NCBI GenBank assembly: GCA_021203305.1
Contig: JAJQBK010000062.1
Coordinates: 1 to 50,741 of the forward strand
Source of the DNA: Lachnospiraceae bacterium
GTDB taxonomy: Bacteria > Bacillota > Clostridia > Lachnospirales > Lachnospiraceae
Direction: 5' to 3'
DNA length: 50,741 bases
The translations under genes and the position numbers were made by a program. The notes below the pieces were generated by a model. It was not told the DNA's origin. It made no database searches and saw only the letters and a list, made by a program, of their open reading frames with translations. Numbering within the stretch: position 1 is the first letter of the stretch; each line of letters opens with the position of its first letter. Below, piece by piece: positions 22,349-31,373 of the stretch.

Positions 22349-24193
22349 ATGATCGACAAACGTCTGACCGCGGTAGTCAGCGGCAGCATGAAATACATTA
22401 TCGGAAACGTAATTTTCCAGTGGTGCGCCCTTCTGGCCAATATCGCCATGATGACCGGCATCACCATGTTTTTGGCAGACTTATTTGACGGAACGGCGGG
22501 TCAGGCGGCCATGCTTACAACGCTTGCCATTGCTCTGGCCGCGGTGCTCATCCGGTTTGTCTGCGCCATCGGCGCCTCCCGTATGAGCTTTCTGTCCTCA
22601 AAGGCGGTAAAGAAAATTCTGCGGCAGAAAATCTATGAAAAGCTGTTGCGCCTGGGAGCGTCCTACAATGAACAGACGGCGACTTCGGAGATCGTCCAGG
22701 TCTCTGTGGAGGGCGTGGACCAGCTGGAAACCTATTTCGGGGCTTATCTGCCCCAGTTTTTCTACGCCATGCTGGCGCCCTTTACCCTGTTTATTTATCT
22801 GTGCTTTGTCAATGTGCCGTCGGCGATCGTATTACTGGTCTGCGTGCCGCTGATTCCCATCGCCATAGCCCTGGTGCAGACCTGGGCCAAAAAGCTTCTG
22901 GGCAAATACTGGGGCCAGTACACCGCGCTTGGGGATGTTTTTCTGGAGAATCTGCAGGGCCTGACCACTCTGAAAATTTACCAGGCCGATGAATTCAAGC
23001 AGGAGGAAATGAATGAGGAGGCGGAAAAATTCCGCAAAATCACCATGAAGGTGCTGACCATGCAGCTTAACTCCATTACGATTATGGATTTTATTGCTTA
23101 CGGCGGCGCGGCTCTGGGGCTGATTATGGCGGTGACGCAGTATATGGCGGGACATGTGACTTTGTCCGGCTGTCTGCTGATCATCCTGCTTTCCGCTGAT
23201 TTCTTCATTCCCATGCGGCAGCTGGGCTCTTATTTTCATGTGGCCATGAACGGTATGGCGGCCAGCGACAAGATCTTCAGGCTTCTGGATCTGCCGGAGC
23301 CGGAGCAAAAGAGTGCGTCATGCCCTGAGAATGGTTCGATCGTTTGCCATGAGTTATCCTTCTCTTATGGAAACACTGAGAAAAAGGAACATGGAAACGC
23401 TGAGGAAAAGAAATGTGAAGGCACAGATGAAAAGGAGAGCGTGAGTGCTGGCGAAAAAGGTTGTGGAAACGCTGATGAAAAAGAGCGGGAGGTCCTGCAT
23501 GGCGTTGACCTGTCAATTCCCTGGGGCAGCTTTATTTCCATAGTGGGAGAATCCGGCTGCGGCAAATCCACACTGGCTTCCATTCTGATGGGCCGGAACC
23601 GCGGCTATGAGGGCAGCGTGACGGTGGGCGGCGTGGAGTTAAGGGAGTTAAACGAAACGAGTTTATTTCAGAATATCACCTACGTCAGCCACCACAGCTA
23701 TTTATTTAAAGGTACCGTCCGGGACAATCTGCTGATGGGGAGGCCGACGGCGTCGGATGAGGAACTGTGGCGGATACTGGAACAGGTAAATCTGGCGGAT
23801 TTTGTCCGCTCGGAAAAGGGGCTGGATACTCTCCTGACTGAACAGGGCAATAATCTGTCCGGCGGCCAGCGCCAGCGCATGGCTCTGGCGAGGGCCCTGC
23901 TCCATGACAGCCCGGTGTATATTTTTGATGAGGCCACCTCCAACATTGATGTGGAGAGTGAGAATGAGATTATGGCTCAGATTCACGCGCTGGCGGGCAA
24001 AAAGACCGTAATTCTGATTTCTCACCGGCTGGCCAACGTGACCGGCTCCGACCGGATTTACGTGATGGACGACGGGAGAGTCGCGGAGAGTGGAACCCAT
24101 AAAGAGCTGCTTGGGCAAAGCGGCTCCTACGCGGCACTGCGGAACGCCCAGCAGAGTCTGGAGAATTTTGGCAGGGAGGCGGTTTTATCATGA
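22349..24193 (+). CDS. ABC exporter half-transporter (CydD/MsbA type), first subunit
   Basis: A 614-aa protein. Six membrane helices cover about residues 15-300, followed by the nucleotide-binding domain with Walker A GESGCGKS (400-407), signature LSGGQRQRMALARAL and Walker B VYIFDEATS. The start at 22349 follows ACGAGGAG. An insertion of about 40 residues (roughly 341-380), made of five degenerate 8-residue repeats, separates the first NBD strand (ELSFSYG) from VLHGVDL, where related proteins have only a few residues. It pairs with the next gene, whose start overlaps its stop (ATGA). Substrate unknown; the closest general type is the CydDC/heterodimeric exporter. Confidence 0.87.
   Translation: MIDKRLTAVVSGSMKYIIGNVIFQWCALLANIAMMTGITMFLADLFDGTAGQAAMLTTLAIALAAVLIRFVCAIGASRMSFLSSKAVKKILRQKIYEKLLRLGASYNEQTATSEIVQVSVEGVDQLETYFGAYLPQFFYAMLAPFTLFIYLCFVNVPSAIVLLVCVPLIPIAIALVQTWAKKLLGKYWGQYTALGDVFLENLQGLTTLKIYQADEFKQEEMNEEAEKFRKITMKVLTMQLNSITIMDFIAYGGAALGLIMAVTQYMAGHVTLSGCLLIILLSADFFIPMRQLGSYFHVAMNGMAASDKIFRLLDLPEPEQKSASCPENGSIVCHELSFSYGNTEKKEHGNAEEKKCEGTDEKESVSAGEKGCGNADEKEREVLHGVDLSIPWGSFISIVGESGCGKSTLASILMGRNRGYEGSVTVGGVELRELNETSLFQNITYVSHHSYLFKGTVRDNLLMGRPTASDEELWRILEQVNLADFVRSEKGLDTLLTEQGNNLSGGQRQRMALARALLHDSPVYIFDEATSNIDVESENEIMAQIHALAGKKTVILISHRLANVTGSDRIYVMDDGRVAESGTHKELLGQSGSYAALRNAQQSLENFGREAVLS
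23369..23488 (+). repeat. 24-bp coding minisatellite, five units, inside an ABC ATPase domain
   Basis: Units start at 23369, 23393, 23417, 23441 and 23465. They encode GNTEKKEH, GNAEEKKC, EGTDEKES, VSAGEKGC and GNADEKER. The array is in frame and adds a charged loop just before the Walker A strand. Confidence 0.88.
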
Positions 24194-25848
24194 AAAAAAG
24201 AAGCGGATTTACGGTCATGTGCCGGCTGATCGGCCTGGTGAAGCCTCTGACCGGTTACATGATTCTGGCTGTCTGCATGGGGCTTTTGGGGCATTTGTGC
24301 GCTTCCTTTATTACTGTTTTGGGGGGATACGCGGTACTGAGGCTTTTGGGGTTTCAGACGTCCCTTTCGGTGGGAGGGGTGTTTGCCTGCGCGCTCTTTT
24401 TTGCCCTGCTTCGGGCTCTGCTGCGCTACGGGGAGCAGGCCTGCAACCACTTCATTGCCTTTAAGCTGCTGGCGCTGATTCGGGATAAGGTGTTCCGGGC
24501 GCTGCGCAGGCTCAGCCCGGCGAAGCTGGAGGGCAGGGACAAGGGAGACCTGATCAGCGTCATCACCTCGGATATCGAGCTGCTGGAGGTGTTTTACGCC
24601 CATACCATCTCCCCGGCGGCGATTGCTTTTCTTTTTACTGTGATTATGTGTCTGTTCATTGGCTCCTTTTACTGGCAGCTGGGACTTCTGGCGCTGGCAG
24701 CCTACCTGATTGTGGGCATCGTAATTCCGCTGGTCATATCAAAGGTGAGTGGGGATACGGGGTTGAAATTCCGCACCGGGTCCGGGGAGCTGTCCGCCTT
24801 TGTGCTGGACAGCATGAGAGGACTGGCCGAGACCATTCAGTATGGACAGGGAGAAAAAAGACTCTCAGAGATGAACGAAAGGACGGACGCTCTTTCCACA
24901 GAGGAGGAAAGGATGAAGCGCATATCCGGCCGCAACACGGCCATCACCAACACGGTGATTTTGCTGTGTGACCTGGCCATGCTGTTTTTCAGCGGCAGTC
25001 TGTATTTTCAGGGGATGGTGGACTTTGACGGCGTGCTGATTCCCACCATCGCGCTGTTTTCCTCCTTTGGACCGGCGGTGGCGCTGGCGGCTCTGGGTAG
25101 TACCCTGCAGAACACCTTCGCCGCCGGAAACCGGGTGCTGGATATTCTGGAGGAGACGCCGGTGACGGAGGAAATCACAGGAAAGGCTGGGGTCTCGTTT
25201 GACGGCGCGGCGGCGGAGCGGGTGACCTTCTCTTACGGAAATGAGGTCATTTTAAAGGATGTCAGCGCGGATTTCTCTAAACGGCGGATTATTGGAATTG
25301 TGGGAAAAAGCGGCAGCGGCAAGTCCACCCTGTTAAAGCTTCTGATGCGTTTCTGGAATACCGGGCAGGGAAAGGTAAAAATTTCCGATACAGATGTCAA
25401 TGAAATCAATACCTCCAATCTGAGGGATATGGAAAGCTTTGTGACTCAGGAAACTCATCTCTTCCACGACAGTATCCGCAATAATCTGCGGATCGCGAAG
25501 CTTGACGCCACGGACGAGGAGATTGAGGCGGCGTGCAAAAAGGCTTCTGTCCATGATTTTATTATGACGCTGCCGGACGGATATGACACGCCTGTGGGTG
25601 AGCTGGGAGATACCCTTTCCGGAGGGGAAGGGCAGCGGCTGGGTCTGGCCAGGGCCTTTCTCCATGACGCGCCCTTTGTCCTTTTAGACGAGCCAACCAG
25701 CAATTTGGACAGCCTGAATGAGGCGGTGATTTTGAAGTCCTTAAAGGAGGAGCAGAGGGATAAGACCATTGTGCTGGTGAGCCACAGGCAGTCCACCATG
25801 CGTATCGCGGACAGGGTGTATTCCGTGGATCATGGGAGGGTGAGCTGA
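24190..25848 (+). CDS. ABC exporter half-transporter (CydC type), second subunit
   Basis: A 552-aa half-transporter: membrane region about 1-310, then the nucleotide-binding domain with Walker A GKSGSGKST, a signature reading LSGGEGQRLGLARAF and Walker B FVLLDEPTSNLD. It overlaps the first subunit by 4 nt and surely forms a heterodimer with it. Unlike its partner, it has no insertion in the ATPase domain. The substrate cannot be read; the lack of haem or cytochrome bd genes nearby argues against a pure CydDC role. Confidence 0.88.
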   Translation: MKKRSGFTVMCRLIGLVKPLTGYMILAVCMGLLGHLCASFITVLGGYAVLRLLGFQTSLSVGGVFACALFFALLRALLRYGEQACNHFIAFKLLALIRDKVFRALRRLSPAKLEGRDKGDLISVITSDIELLEVFYAHTISPAAIAFLFTVIMCLFIGSFYWQLGLLALAAYLIVGIVIPLVISKVSGDTGLKFRTGSGELSAFVLDSMRGLAETIQYGQGEKRLSEMNERTDALSTEEERMKRISGRNTAITNTVILLCDLAMLFFSGSLYFQGMVDFDGVLIPTIALFSSFGPAVALAALGSTLQNTFAAGNRVLDILEETPVTEEITGKAGVSFDGAAAERVTFSYGNEVILKDVSADFSKRRIIGIVGKSGSGKSTLLKLLMRFWNTGQGKVKISDTDVNEINTSNLRDMESFVTQETHLFHDSIRNNLRIAKLDATDEEIEAACKKASVHDFIMTLPDGYDTPVGELGDTLSGGEGQRLGLARAFLHDAPFVLLDEPTSNLDSLNEAVILKSLKEEQRDKTIVLVSHRQSTMRIADRVYSVDHGRVS

Positions 25849-25887
25849 AGCGCCTTATGAGGTCGCGGCTTTACAGGATTTTCGGGG

Positions 25888-25921
25888 AGAGGCAGGGCCA
25901 TCTGAGGTTCTGCCTCTTTAT
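25888..25921 (+). terminator. Weak terminator after the ABC exporter
   Basis: AGAGGCAG (25888-25895) pairs with CTGCCTCT (25910-25917), followed by TTTAT. Apart from this and the next promoter, the 318-nt gap 25849-26166 shows nothing. Confidence 0.45.
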
Positions 25922-25949
25922 ACTTCTGCGGCACTGCGATATTTTCTGC

Positions 25950-25978
25950 TGGTCATACAGCCGGAAACGTGCTATACT
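25950..25978 (+). promoter_or_regulatory. Promoter of the gdpP-rplI-dnaB cluster
   Basis: TGGTCA, a 17-nt spacer and TATACT with an extended TG one base before the -10. It gives a leader of about 180 nt before the gdpP start. Confidence 0.55.
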
Positions 25979-26166
25979 GATTCATTATAGGCGTTGTTGC
26001 GCCATTTTGAACGTAATAAGGGATATAAAAACAGATAAGATGCCGCGGCAGGCCGATGCACGGGTGGGTGCAGCGTTTTGCAAATAACCGGACTTTATGT
26101 GCGGGAGCGTTTTTGGATGAAGCTGGCCGCGCCGCGAAGTCAATTGTCTGTTTAAGGAGCACGGAA

Positions 26167-28233
26167 ATGAAGAAAAAAGAGAGCGTAAAGCTGAAAGGAA
26201 AGATCAGAAGATATCTCCAGTTTTCCCTCTACCTGGGTATTTTGCTGCTGTTTGTCAATGTGGCGGTTTACCTGGTGAGTATTGAGGCGGGAGTCATCCT
26301 GTCCGGCTATCTGCTCGCTTATTTTATCATTGTGGCCTGGCTGATGGCCCATTACCGGCAGGTCTTTATCCGCGAGCTGGTGGATTTTGCCACTGCCTAC
26401 GGGCAGATGCAGAGCCAGCTGCTGCGGGAATTTGACATTCCCTATGCGTTGCTGGACAACCAGAACCGGTGCCTGTGGGCCAACAACGCTTTTAAAGACC
26501 TGATTGAGATGGACAATGTCCGCAGTAAATCGATCACCCAGTTTTTTTCCATGATGACGAAGGACAGGATGCCCGGCTACAACGGGGAGGAGAACAGCAC
26601 CTTTGAATTTTCCTATCGTGAAAAGGAATACCGGGTGGAGGCCACGCAGATTTTCATGGGCAGGCTGGTGTCAGAGAGCGCTCTGCTGGGGGAAAGCGAT
26701 GAGGAAAGCTACCTGGTGGCGGTGTATTTCTATGATGAGACGGCGCTGAAATTCGCCCTGCGGGAGGTGGATGACCAGAGTGTGACCGTGGGCCTGATGT
26801 ACTTAGACAATTACGACGAGGCCCTGGCCAGCGTGGAGGAGGTTCGCCGCTCCCTTCTGATTGCCCTGATTGACAGGAAAATCAATAAATATGTTTCCTC
26901 TGTGGACGGCATCTGCCGCAAGCTGGAGGACGATAAATATCTGGTGGTGCTGCGCAAGAAATCCTTAAAGCAGCTGCAGGAAAAGAAATTCGACATTCTG
27001 GACGACGTCAAAACCGTCAGTATCGGCAATGACATGGCGGTGACCATGAGCATCGGTATCGGTTATGGGGGAATGACTTACGCCCAGTGTTATGGCTACG
27101 CCCAGAATGCCATCGACCTGGCCCTGGCCCGCGGCGGCGACCAGGCGGTGGTAAAAAATGACAGGGAGACCCAGTATTTCGGGGGTAAGAGCCAGAGTAT
27201 GGCCAAGAACAGCCGTGTCAAGGCCCGTGTCAAGGCTCATGCCTTAAAGGAGATCATCTATTCCAAGGATCAGGTGATGATCATGGGCCACAGGAATCCG
27301 GACGCGGACTGCTTCGGCGCGGCGGTGGGCGTGTACAGAATTGCCAGAATCTGTGAAAAGCCGGCTTATATTGTGCTGGATGATCCCCAGGGAAACCTGA
27401 ACAGCGTCACCGGTATGTTTATCGGGCAGCAGGATTACGAGGAAGATATGATCATTGACTCCCGGGAGGCGCTGGAGCTGATGTCTTCCAATACGGTTCT
27501 GGTGGTGGTGGATGTCAATAAACCCAGTCTGACGGCCTGCCCGGAGCTGTTGCGTATGGCCAAGTCAACCGTGGTTATCGATCATCACAGGCAGGGGGTG
27601 GAGACCATTGAGAATACGGCTCTGTCCTATATTGAATCCTATGCCTCCTCCGCCTGCGAGATGGTGTCCGAGATCCTGCAGTATACCAGCGATAATCTGG
27701 AGCTTCGCCCGGAAGAGGCGGACTGTATGTACGCGGGCATCGTGGTGGATACCAATAATTTTATGAATCAGGCGGGGGTCAGAACCTTTGAGGCGGCCGC
27801 GTTCCTGCGGAGGAATGGAGCGGATGTCACCAGAGTGAGGAAGCTTTTCAGGACGGACGCCGTGGACTACAAGGTGAAGGCGGAGGCCGCCAGCCAGGCG
27901 CAGATTTACAGAAATTATTACGCGATTTCCTATTGCGCCGCGGAGCTGGAGGGAGTCTCCAACCCCACAGTGGTGGGCGCTCAGGTGGCGAATGAGCTGC
28001 TCAGTATCTCGAGCGTGAAGGCCAGCTTTGTGCTGACTCCGTTCCAGGGCAGAGTCTATATTTCCGCCCGCTCCATTGATGAGGTGAATGTGCAGGTCAT
28101 CATGGAGAAGATGGGCGGAGGCGGCCACATGACTACGGCGGCCTGCCAGCTGGACGGCGTGACTGAGGCGGAGGCTGAGGGAGCGCTGAAGCAGACCATA
28201 GATACCATGATCGAGGAGGGAGACCTGAAATAA
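26167..28233 (+). CDS. gdpP: Cyclic-di-AMP phosphodiesterase GdpP
   Basis: A membrane-bound DHH/DHHA1 phosphodiesterase that cleaves c-di-AMP to pApA. 688 aa in the classical order: two membrane helices (about 17-60), a PAS-like domain (about 85-150), a degenerate GGDEF domain (about 180-340, with LDNYDEA and MSIGIGYGG), then DHH with GHRNPDADC (374-382), D472-H473-H474, and a C-terminal GGGGHM (650-655) in DHHA1. The start at 26167 has AAGGAG upstream, and longer in-frame starts have none. It heads the conserved gdpP-rplI-dnaB cluster seen across Firmicutes. Confidence 0.94.
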   Translation: MKKKESVKLKGKIRRYLQFSLYLGILLLFVNVAVYLVSIEAGVILSGYLLAYFIIVAWLMAHYRQVFIRELVDFATAYGQMQSQLLREFDIPYALLDNQNRCLWANNAFKDLIEMDNVRSKSITQFFSMMTKDRMPGYNGEENSTFEFSYREKEYRVEATQIFMGRLVSESALLGESDEESYLVAVYFYDETALKFALREVDDQSVTVGLMYLDNYDEALASVEEVRRSLLIALIDRKINKYVSSVDGICRKLEDDKYLVVLRKKSLKQLQEKKFDILDDVKTVSIGNDMAVTMSIGIGYGGMTYAQCYGYAQNAIDLALARGGDQAVVKNDRETQYFGGKSQSMAKNSRVKARVKAHALKEIIYSKDQVMIMGHRNPDADCFGAAVGVYRIARICEKPAYIVLDDPQGNLNSVTGMFIGQQDYEEDMIIDSREALELMSSNTVLVVVDVNKPSLTACPELLRMAKSTVVIDHHRQGVETIENTALSYIESYASSACEMVSEILQYTSDNLELRPEEADCMYAGIVVDTNNFMNQAGVRTFEAAAFLRRNGADVTRVRKLFRTDAVDYKVKAEAASQAQIYRNYYAISYCAAELEGVSNPTVVGAQVANELLSISSVKASFVLTPFQGRVYISARSIDEVNVQVIMEKMGGGGHMTTAACQLDGVTEAEAEGALKQTIDTMIEEGDLK

Positions 28234-28268
28234 GGGCTGTTTTCGGGAAAGGGACAGGAGGATCGAGG

Positions 28269-28715
28269 ATGAAAATTATTTTATTACAGGATGAAAAAAA
28301 GCTTGGCAAAAAGGGCGATATTGTGGAGGTCAGCGAGGGCTACGCCAGAAACTTTATCCTGCCAAAGAAAATCGGCGTTGAGGCCAATGCCAGGAATATG
28401 AATGACTTAAAGCTCCAGAAGGCCAGTCAGGAAAAGAAGGCGAAGGAGCAGCTGGAGGCAGCTCAGGCGCTGGCAGCTCAGATCGGGGATAAGACGGTAA
28501 CAGTATCCATGAAGGCCGGGGAGAACGGCAAGACCTTCGGCAGTATTTCCACGAAGGAGATCGCGGCAGCCCTGAAGGATCAGCACGGTATTGAGGTGGA
28601 CAAAAAGAAGATCGTCCTGCCGGAGGCCATCAAAACCTTTGGTATCTTCGATGTGGCTGTGAAGCTGCACCCACAGGTGGCCGGTACCATCAGAGTGAAG
28701 GTGGAGGAAGCGTAG
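28269..28715 (+). CDS. rplI: 50S ribosomal protein bL9
   Basis: A 148-aa protein with the standard bL9 opening MKIILLQDEKKLGKKGDIVEVSEGYARNFILPK (split here as KIILLQD...GYARNFILP), a long central helix of Lys/Glu/Ala, and the C-terminal domain ending TIRVKVEEA. It binds domain V of 23S rRNA and limits frameshifting. AGGAGG lies upstream of the ATG. It is 35 nt behind gdpP. Confidence 0.96.
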   Translation: MKIILLQDEKKLGKKGDIVEVSEGYARNFILPKKIGVEANARNMNDLKLQKASQEKKAKEQLEAAQALAAQIGDKTVTVSMKAGENGKTFGSISTKEIAAALKDQHGIEVDKKKIVLPEAIKTFGIFDVAVKLHPQVAGTIRVKVEEA

Positions 28716-28740
28716 GAGCCGGACAGGATACAGAATTCGG

Positions 28741-28836
28741 ATGAAAACGAGTAAATACAGTATGCCGTTCAGAGACGATGAAGCGGCGCTGTTGTGGCAT
28801 CAGCTGGCTGTGACTGGGACAGCGCAGAAGGAGTAA
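28741..28836 (+). CDS. Possible 31-aa ORF between rplI and dnaB
   Basis: An open frame of 32 codons that ends 4 nt before the dnaB start; its last codons form the AAGGAG site of dnaB. There is no good ribosome site of its own. It could be a leader peptide coupling dnaB translation, or chance. Confidence 0.2.
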   Translation: MKTSKYSMPFRDDEAALLWHQLAVTGTAQKE

Positions 28837-28840
28837 AGGC

Positions 28841-30208
28841 ATGCCGGAGACATCGCAGGAGGCAATTTTAAAACGGGTGATGCCCCACAATCTGGAGGCG
28901 GAGCAGTCGGTGATCGGAGCCATGCTTCTGGATCAGGACGCCATTGTGGAGGTGTGCGAGCTGCTGCATGAGGAGGATTTTTACAGTAAGCAGTACGGCA
29001 TAGTGTTTGCGTCTATGGTAGAGCTTTTTAACGAGCGCAAGCCTGTGGATCTGGTGACTCTTCAGGACAGGCTCCGGGCGAAGGACGTTCCCCCGGAGGT
29101 GTCAGGGCTTGAGTTTATGAAGGACATCCTGACGACGGTTCCCACCTCCGCCAATGTGCGGCAGTATGCGCTGATTGTGTCTGAGAAGGCGACGCTGCGC
29201 AGGCTGATCCGGGCGACGGACGAGATTGCGGGCAATTGCTACAAGGATCAGGAGAGCGTCAGCACAATCCTTGAGACGACAGAAAAACAGATTTTTGACA
29301 TCTGCCAGAATGGAAATCTGGTGGATTATGTGCCTATCCGGGAGGTGGTGGCCGAGGCCATGCGCAAGGTGGAGATCGCCAGCCGCAACGGCGGAGCGGT
29401 CACAGGCATTCCCTCCGGGTTTACGGACTTGGATTATAAGACGGCGGGCTTCCATCCGGCGGAGCTGATCTTGATCGCGGCCAGACCTTCCATGGGAAAG
29501 ACCTCCTTTGTGCTGAATATTGCCCAGCATGTGGCGATTAAGAAGAATGAGCCGCTGGCGATTTTTTCACTGGAGATGAGCAAGGAGCAGCTGATCAACC
29601 GTATGCTTTCCCTGGAGTCAAGAGTGGACGCGCAGAAGCTCAGGACGGGGCAGCTTTCCGATGGGGACTGGGAAAAGCTGGCGGAGACGGCCGGTATGAT
29701 CGGGCGCGCCCCTATCATTATTGATGATACGCCGGGCATCACCATAGGGGAGTTGCGCTCCAAGTGCCGCAAATACAAGCTGGAATTTGGTCTGTCCATG
29801 GTCATCATTGACTATCTGCAGCTGATGAGCATCGGAGGACACGTGGAATCCAGGCAGCTGGAAATTTCGGAGATTTCCCGTTCCCTGAAGGCACTGGCAA
29901 GAGAGCTGGAGGTTCCGGTGCTGGCCTGTGCCCAGCTGTCCAGGGCGCCGGAGCAGAGGCCGGATCACAGGCCCATGCTTTCGGATTTAAGGGAATCGGG
30001 GTCTATTGAGCAGGACGCGGATGTGGTCATGTTTCTTTACAGAGACGAATATTACACCAAGGAGGAGTGTCAGAAACCGGGCGTGGCGGAGGTCATTCTG
30101 GCCAAGCAGAGAAACGGCCCTGTGGGCACGGTAGAGCTGGCATGGCTGGCGGAGTACACCAAGTTTGCGAACCTGCAGAAAGGAAACTACGATTCGCAGC
30201 AGACCTGA
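28841..30208 (+). CDS. dnaB: Replicative DNA helicase DnaB
   Basis: A hexameric 5'-3' helicase of the replication fork (called DnaC in B. subtilis). The N-terminal helical domain is about 10-110 (PHNLEAEQSVIGAMLLD), then a linker and a RecA-type motor with Walker A ARPSMGKTSF (K220), Walker B VIIDYLQLM and the DLRESGSIEQDADVVMFLYR sensor region. The 455-aa length is standard. AAGGAG precedes the ATG. No intein or other insertion is seen. Confidence 0.96.
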   Translation: MPETSQEAILKRVMPHNLEAEQSVIGAMLLDQDAIVEVCELLHEEDFYSKQYGIVFASMVELFNERKPVDLVTLQDRLRAKDVPPEVSGLEFMKDILTTVPTSANVRQYALIVSEKATLRRLIRATDEIAGNCYKDQESVSTILETTEKQIFDICQNGNLVDYVPIREVVAEAMRKVEIASRNGGAVTGIPSGFTDLDYKTAGFHPAELILIAARPSMGKTSFVLNIAQHVAIKKNEPLAIFSLEMSKEQLINRMLSLESRVDAQKLRTGQLSDGDWEKLAETAGMIGRAPIIIDDTPGITIGELRSKCRKYKLEFGLSMVIIDYLQLMSIGGHVESRQLEISEISRSLKALARELEVPVLACAQLSRAPEQRPDHRPMLSDLRESGSIEQDADVVMFLYRDEYYTKEECQKPGVAEVILAKQRNGPVGTVELAWLAEYTKFANLQKGNYDSQQT

Positions 30209-30342
30209 AAGATGATAAACGGACCTGTCAGCCACAGTTTTGCTGCATCAAATACTTATATTACAAAAGAGAGTATGGAAACGCCTGTACTCTCTTTTTA
30301 TATATAAAATTTTCCATCGCTAAAAATATAAGGAGGACTGTC

Positions 30343-31023
30343 ATGGAAGGACAATATTCTGTTAAGGAAATGACGCAGAAGCTTGGAATTGAGGCGCATA
30401 TGCTGCGCTACTGGGAGAAGGAGCTGGAGCTTGACATACCCAGAGACAGCAAGGGACGGCGCACTTACGGGGAGGATGAGGCGAGAACCCTGGAGCTGGT
30501 CAGCACCTATAAAAAAGAGGGCAAGCCGCTTCGCATGATTAAAAGCCTGATCCGGCAGCCAGGACAGGAGGAAGGAGCGGAGGAAGAGCCGGAGAGAAAA
30601 ATTCTCATATACCGCCCCGGGAAAGAAGAGGCTCAGGAGAAAGGGGCTTTCGGCCAGGAGGCCGCGGACAGAAGAGCTCCCGGCAAAAAGAGTACAGACA
30701 TGGAGCTTTTGGATAAGACGGCGTCAGACAGCGAACTTTTGGATACGGAGAGCGCGGAGAATATGAGCCGGACAAAATCCCTGCGCCTTCAGGAGCTTTT
30801 GAGCCAGATGGTGGCGGAGGCGGTGCGGGAGAGCAGCGAGGCCGCTATTCTGGAGATGAAGGACAGTATTTTAAAGGAGCTGGATTATCAGTTCCGCCTT
30901 CAGGGCGAGCGAGAGGAGGAGCTGCAGGAGAAGCTTTTTAGAGCGCAGGAGGAGCATTTTGCGCAGCTGGACACCATACTTCGGGAGAAAAACGACAGGA
31001 GGAAGAAAAGGCTGTGGGGGTGA
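30343..31023 (+). CDS. MerR-type helix-turn-helix protein with coiled-coil tail, 226 aa
   Basis: The N-terminal winged HTH (about 1-70: YSVKEMTQKLGIEAHMLRYWEKE, RRTYGEDEARTLELV) is MerR-like but lacks effector cysteines. A charged linker (about 75-150) contains a short duplicated ELLDxTxS unit. The last 65 residues are a predicted coiled coil. The layout resembles the chromosome-anchoring or phage-type MerR proteins (RacA-like) more than a metal regulator; this is inference. AGGAGG (30331-30336) precedes the ATG, and an open frame from 30067 is only a dnaB shadow. A diverged copy of part of the linker DNA lies at 31247. Confidence 0.75.
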   Translation: MEGQYSVKEMTQKLGIEAHMLRYWEKELELDIPRDSKGRRTYGEDEARTLELVSTYKKEGKPLRMIKSLIRQPGQEEGAEEEPERKILIYRPGKEEAQEKGAFGQEAADRRAPGKKSTDMELLDKTASDSELLDTESAENMSRTKSLRLQELLSQMVAEAVRESSEAAILEMKDSILKELDYQFRLQGEREEELQEKLFRAQEEHFAQLDTILREKNDRRKKRLWG

Positions 31024-31108
31024 TACATGACAGAGAATATATCCGTTTTGGGTGATCTGATGGGTCGCTGGCAGTGGCGGGGTTCATGCGCACTATTGAT
31101 TTTTTTGA

Positions 31109-31250
31109 GCAAGATATATAAAGAAAGAGACAAGATACACGTTGAAACCGGAAAATAATCTGATTATATTGAATTTATCATTATACATTTTATGATGTTG
31201 CGAAATTGTTGCACAATTTAATATAACATTGTCATGTCGGAAAAAGAGGA
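31109..31250 (+). repeat. Duplicated promoter region, copy 1
   Basis: The first 60 bp (31109-31168) are identical to 34938-34997 and the remaining 80 are clearly related. Copy 1 lies before the sulfatase gene and copy 2 before the sugar-binding protein gene. With the next repeat it accounts for the 350-nt gap 31024-31373. Confidence 0.92.
31142..31170 (+). promoter_or_regulatory. Promoter of the sulfatase-kinase operon
   Basis: TTGAAA, a 17-nt spacer and TATATT. The same promoter with TATACT drives the transporter operon at 34971. It gives a leader of about 200 nt. Confidence 0.7.
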
Positions 31251-31325
31251 AGAGCCGGAGAGAAAAATTCTCATAGATTGCCCCGGGAAAGGGGAGGCTC
31301 AGGAGAAGGGGCTTTCAGCACAGGA
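31247..31325 (+). repeat. Diverged copy of a MerR-gene segment
   Basis: The segment AGGAAGAGCCGGAGAGAAAA and the following 58 bp match 30581-30658 of the MerR-type gene with about ten changes. It is fused directly to the duplicated promoter copy and is not translated in the matching frame. Confidence 0.85.
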
Positions 31326-31373
31326 AAGCGAAAGAAGCGGATCACGGAAGAAACGAACTATGGAGGATGTCAG

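Noticed and set aside
23369-23488. CRISPR array
   Set aside because: Repeats are directly adjacent with no spacers, are in frame and encode a protein loop. The same holds for 10539-10703. No CRISPR array or cas gene is present.
30067-30342. N-terminal extension of the MerR-type protein
   Set aside because: The frame upstream of 30343 overlaps the end of dnaB and a non-coding leader. The AGGAGG site and HTH start fix the ATG at 30343.
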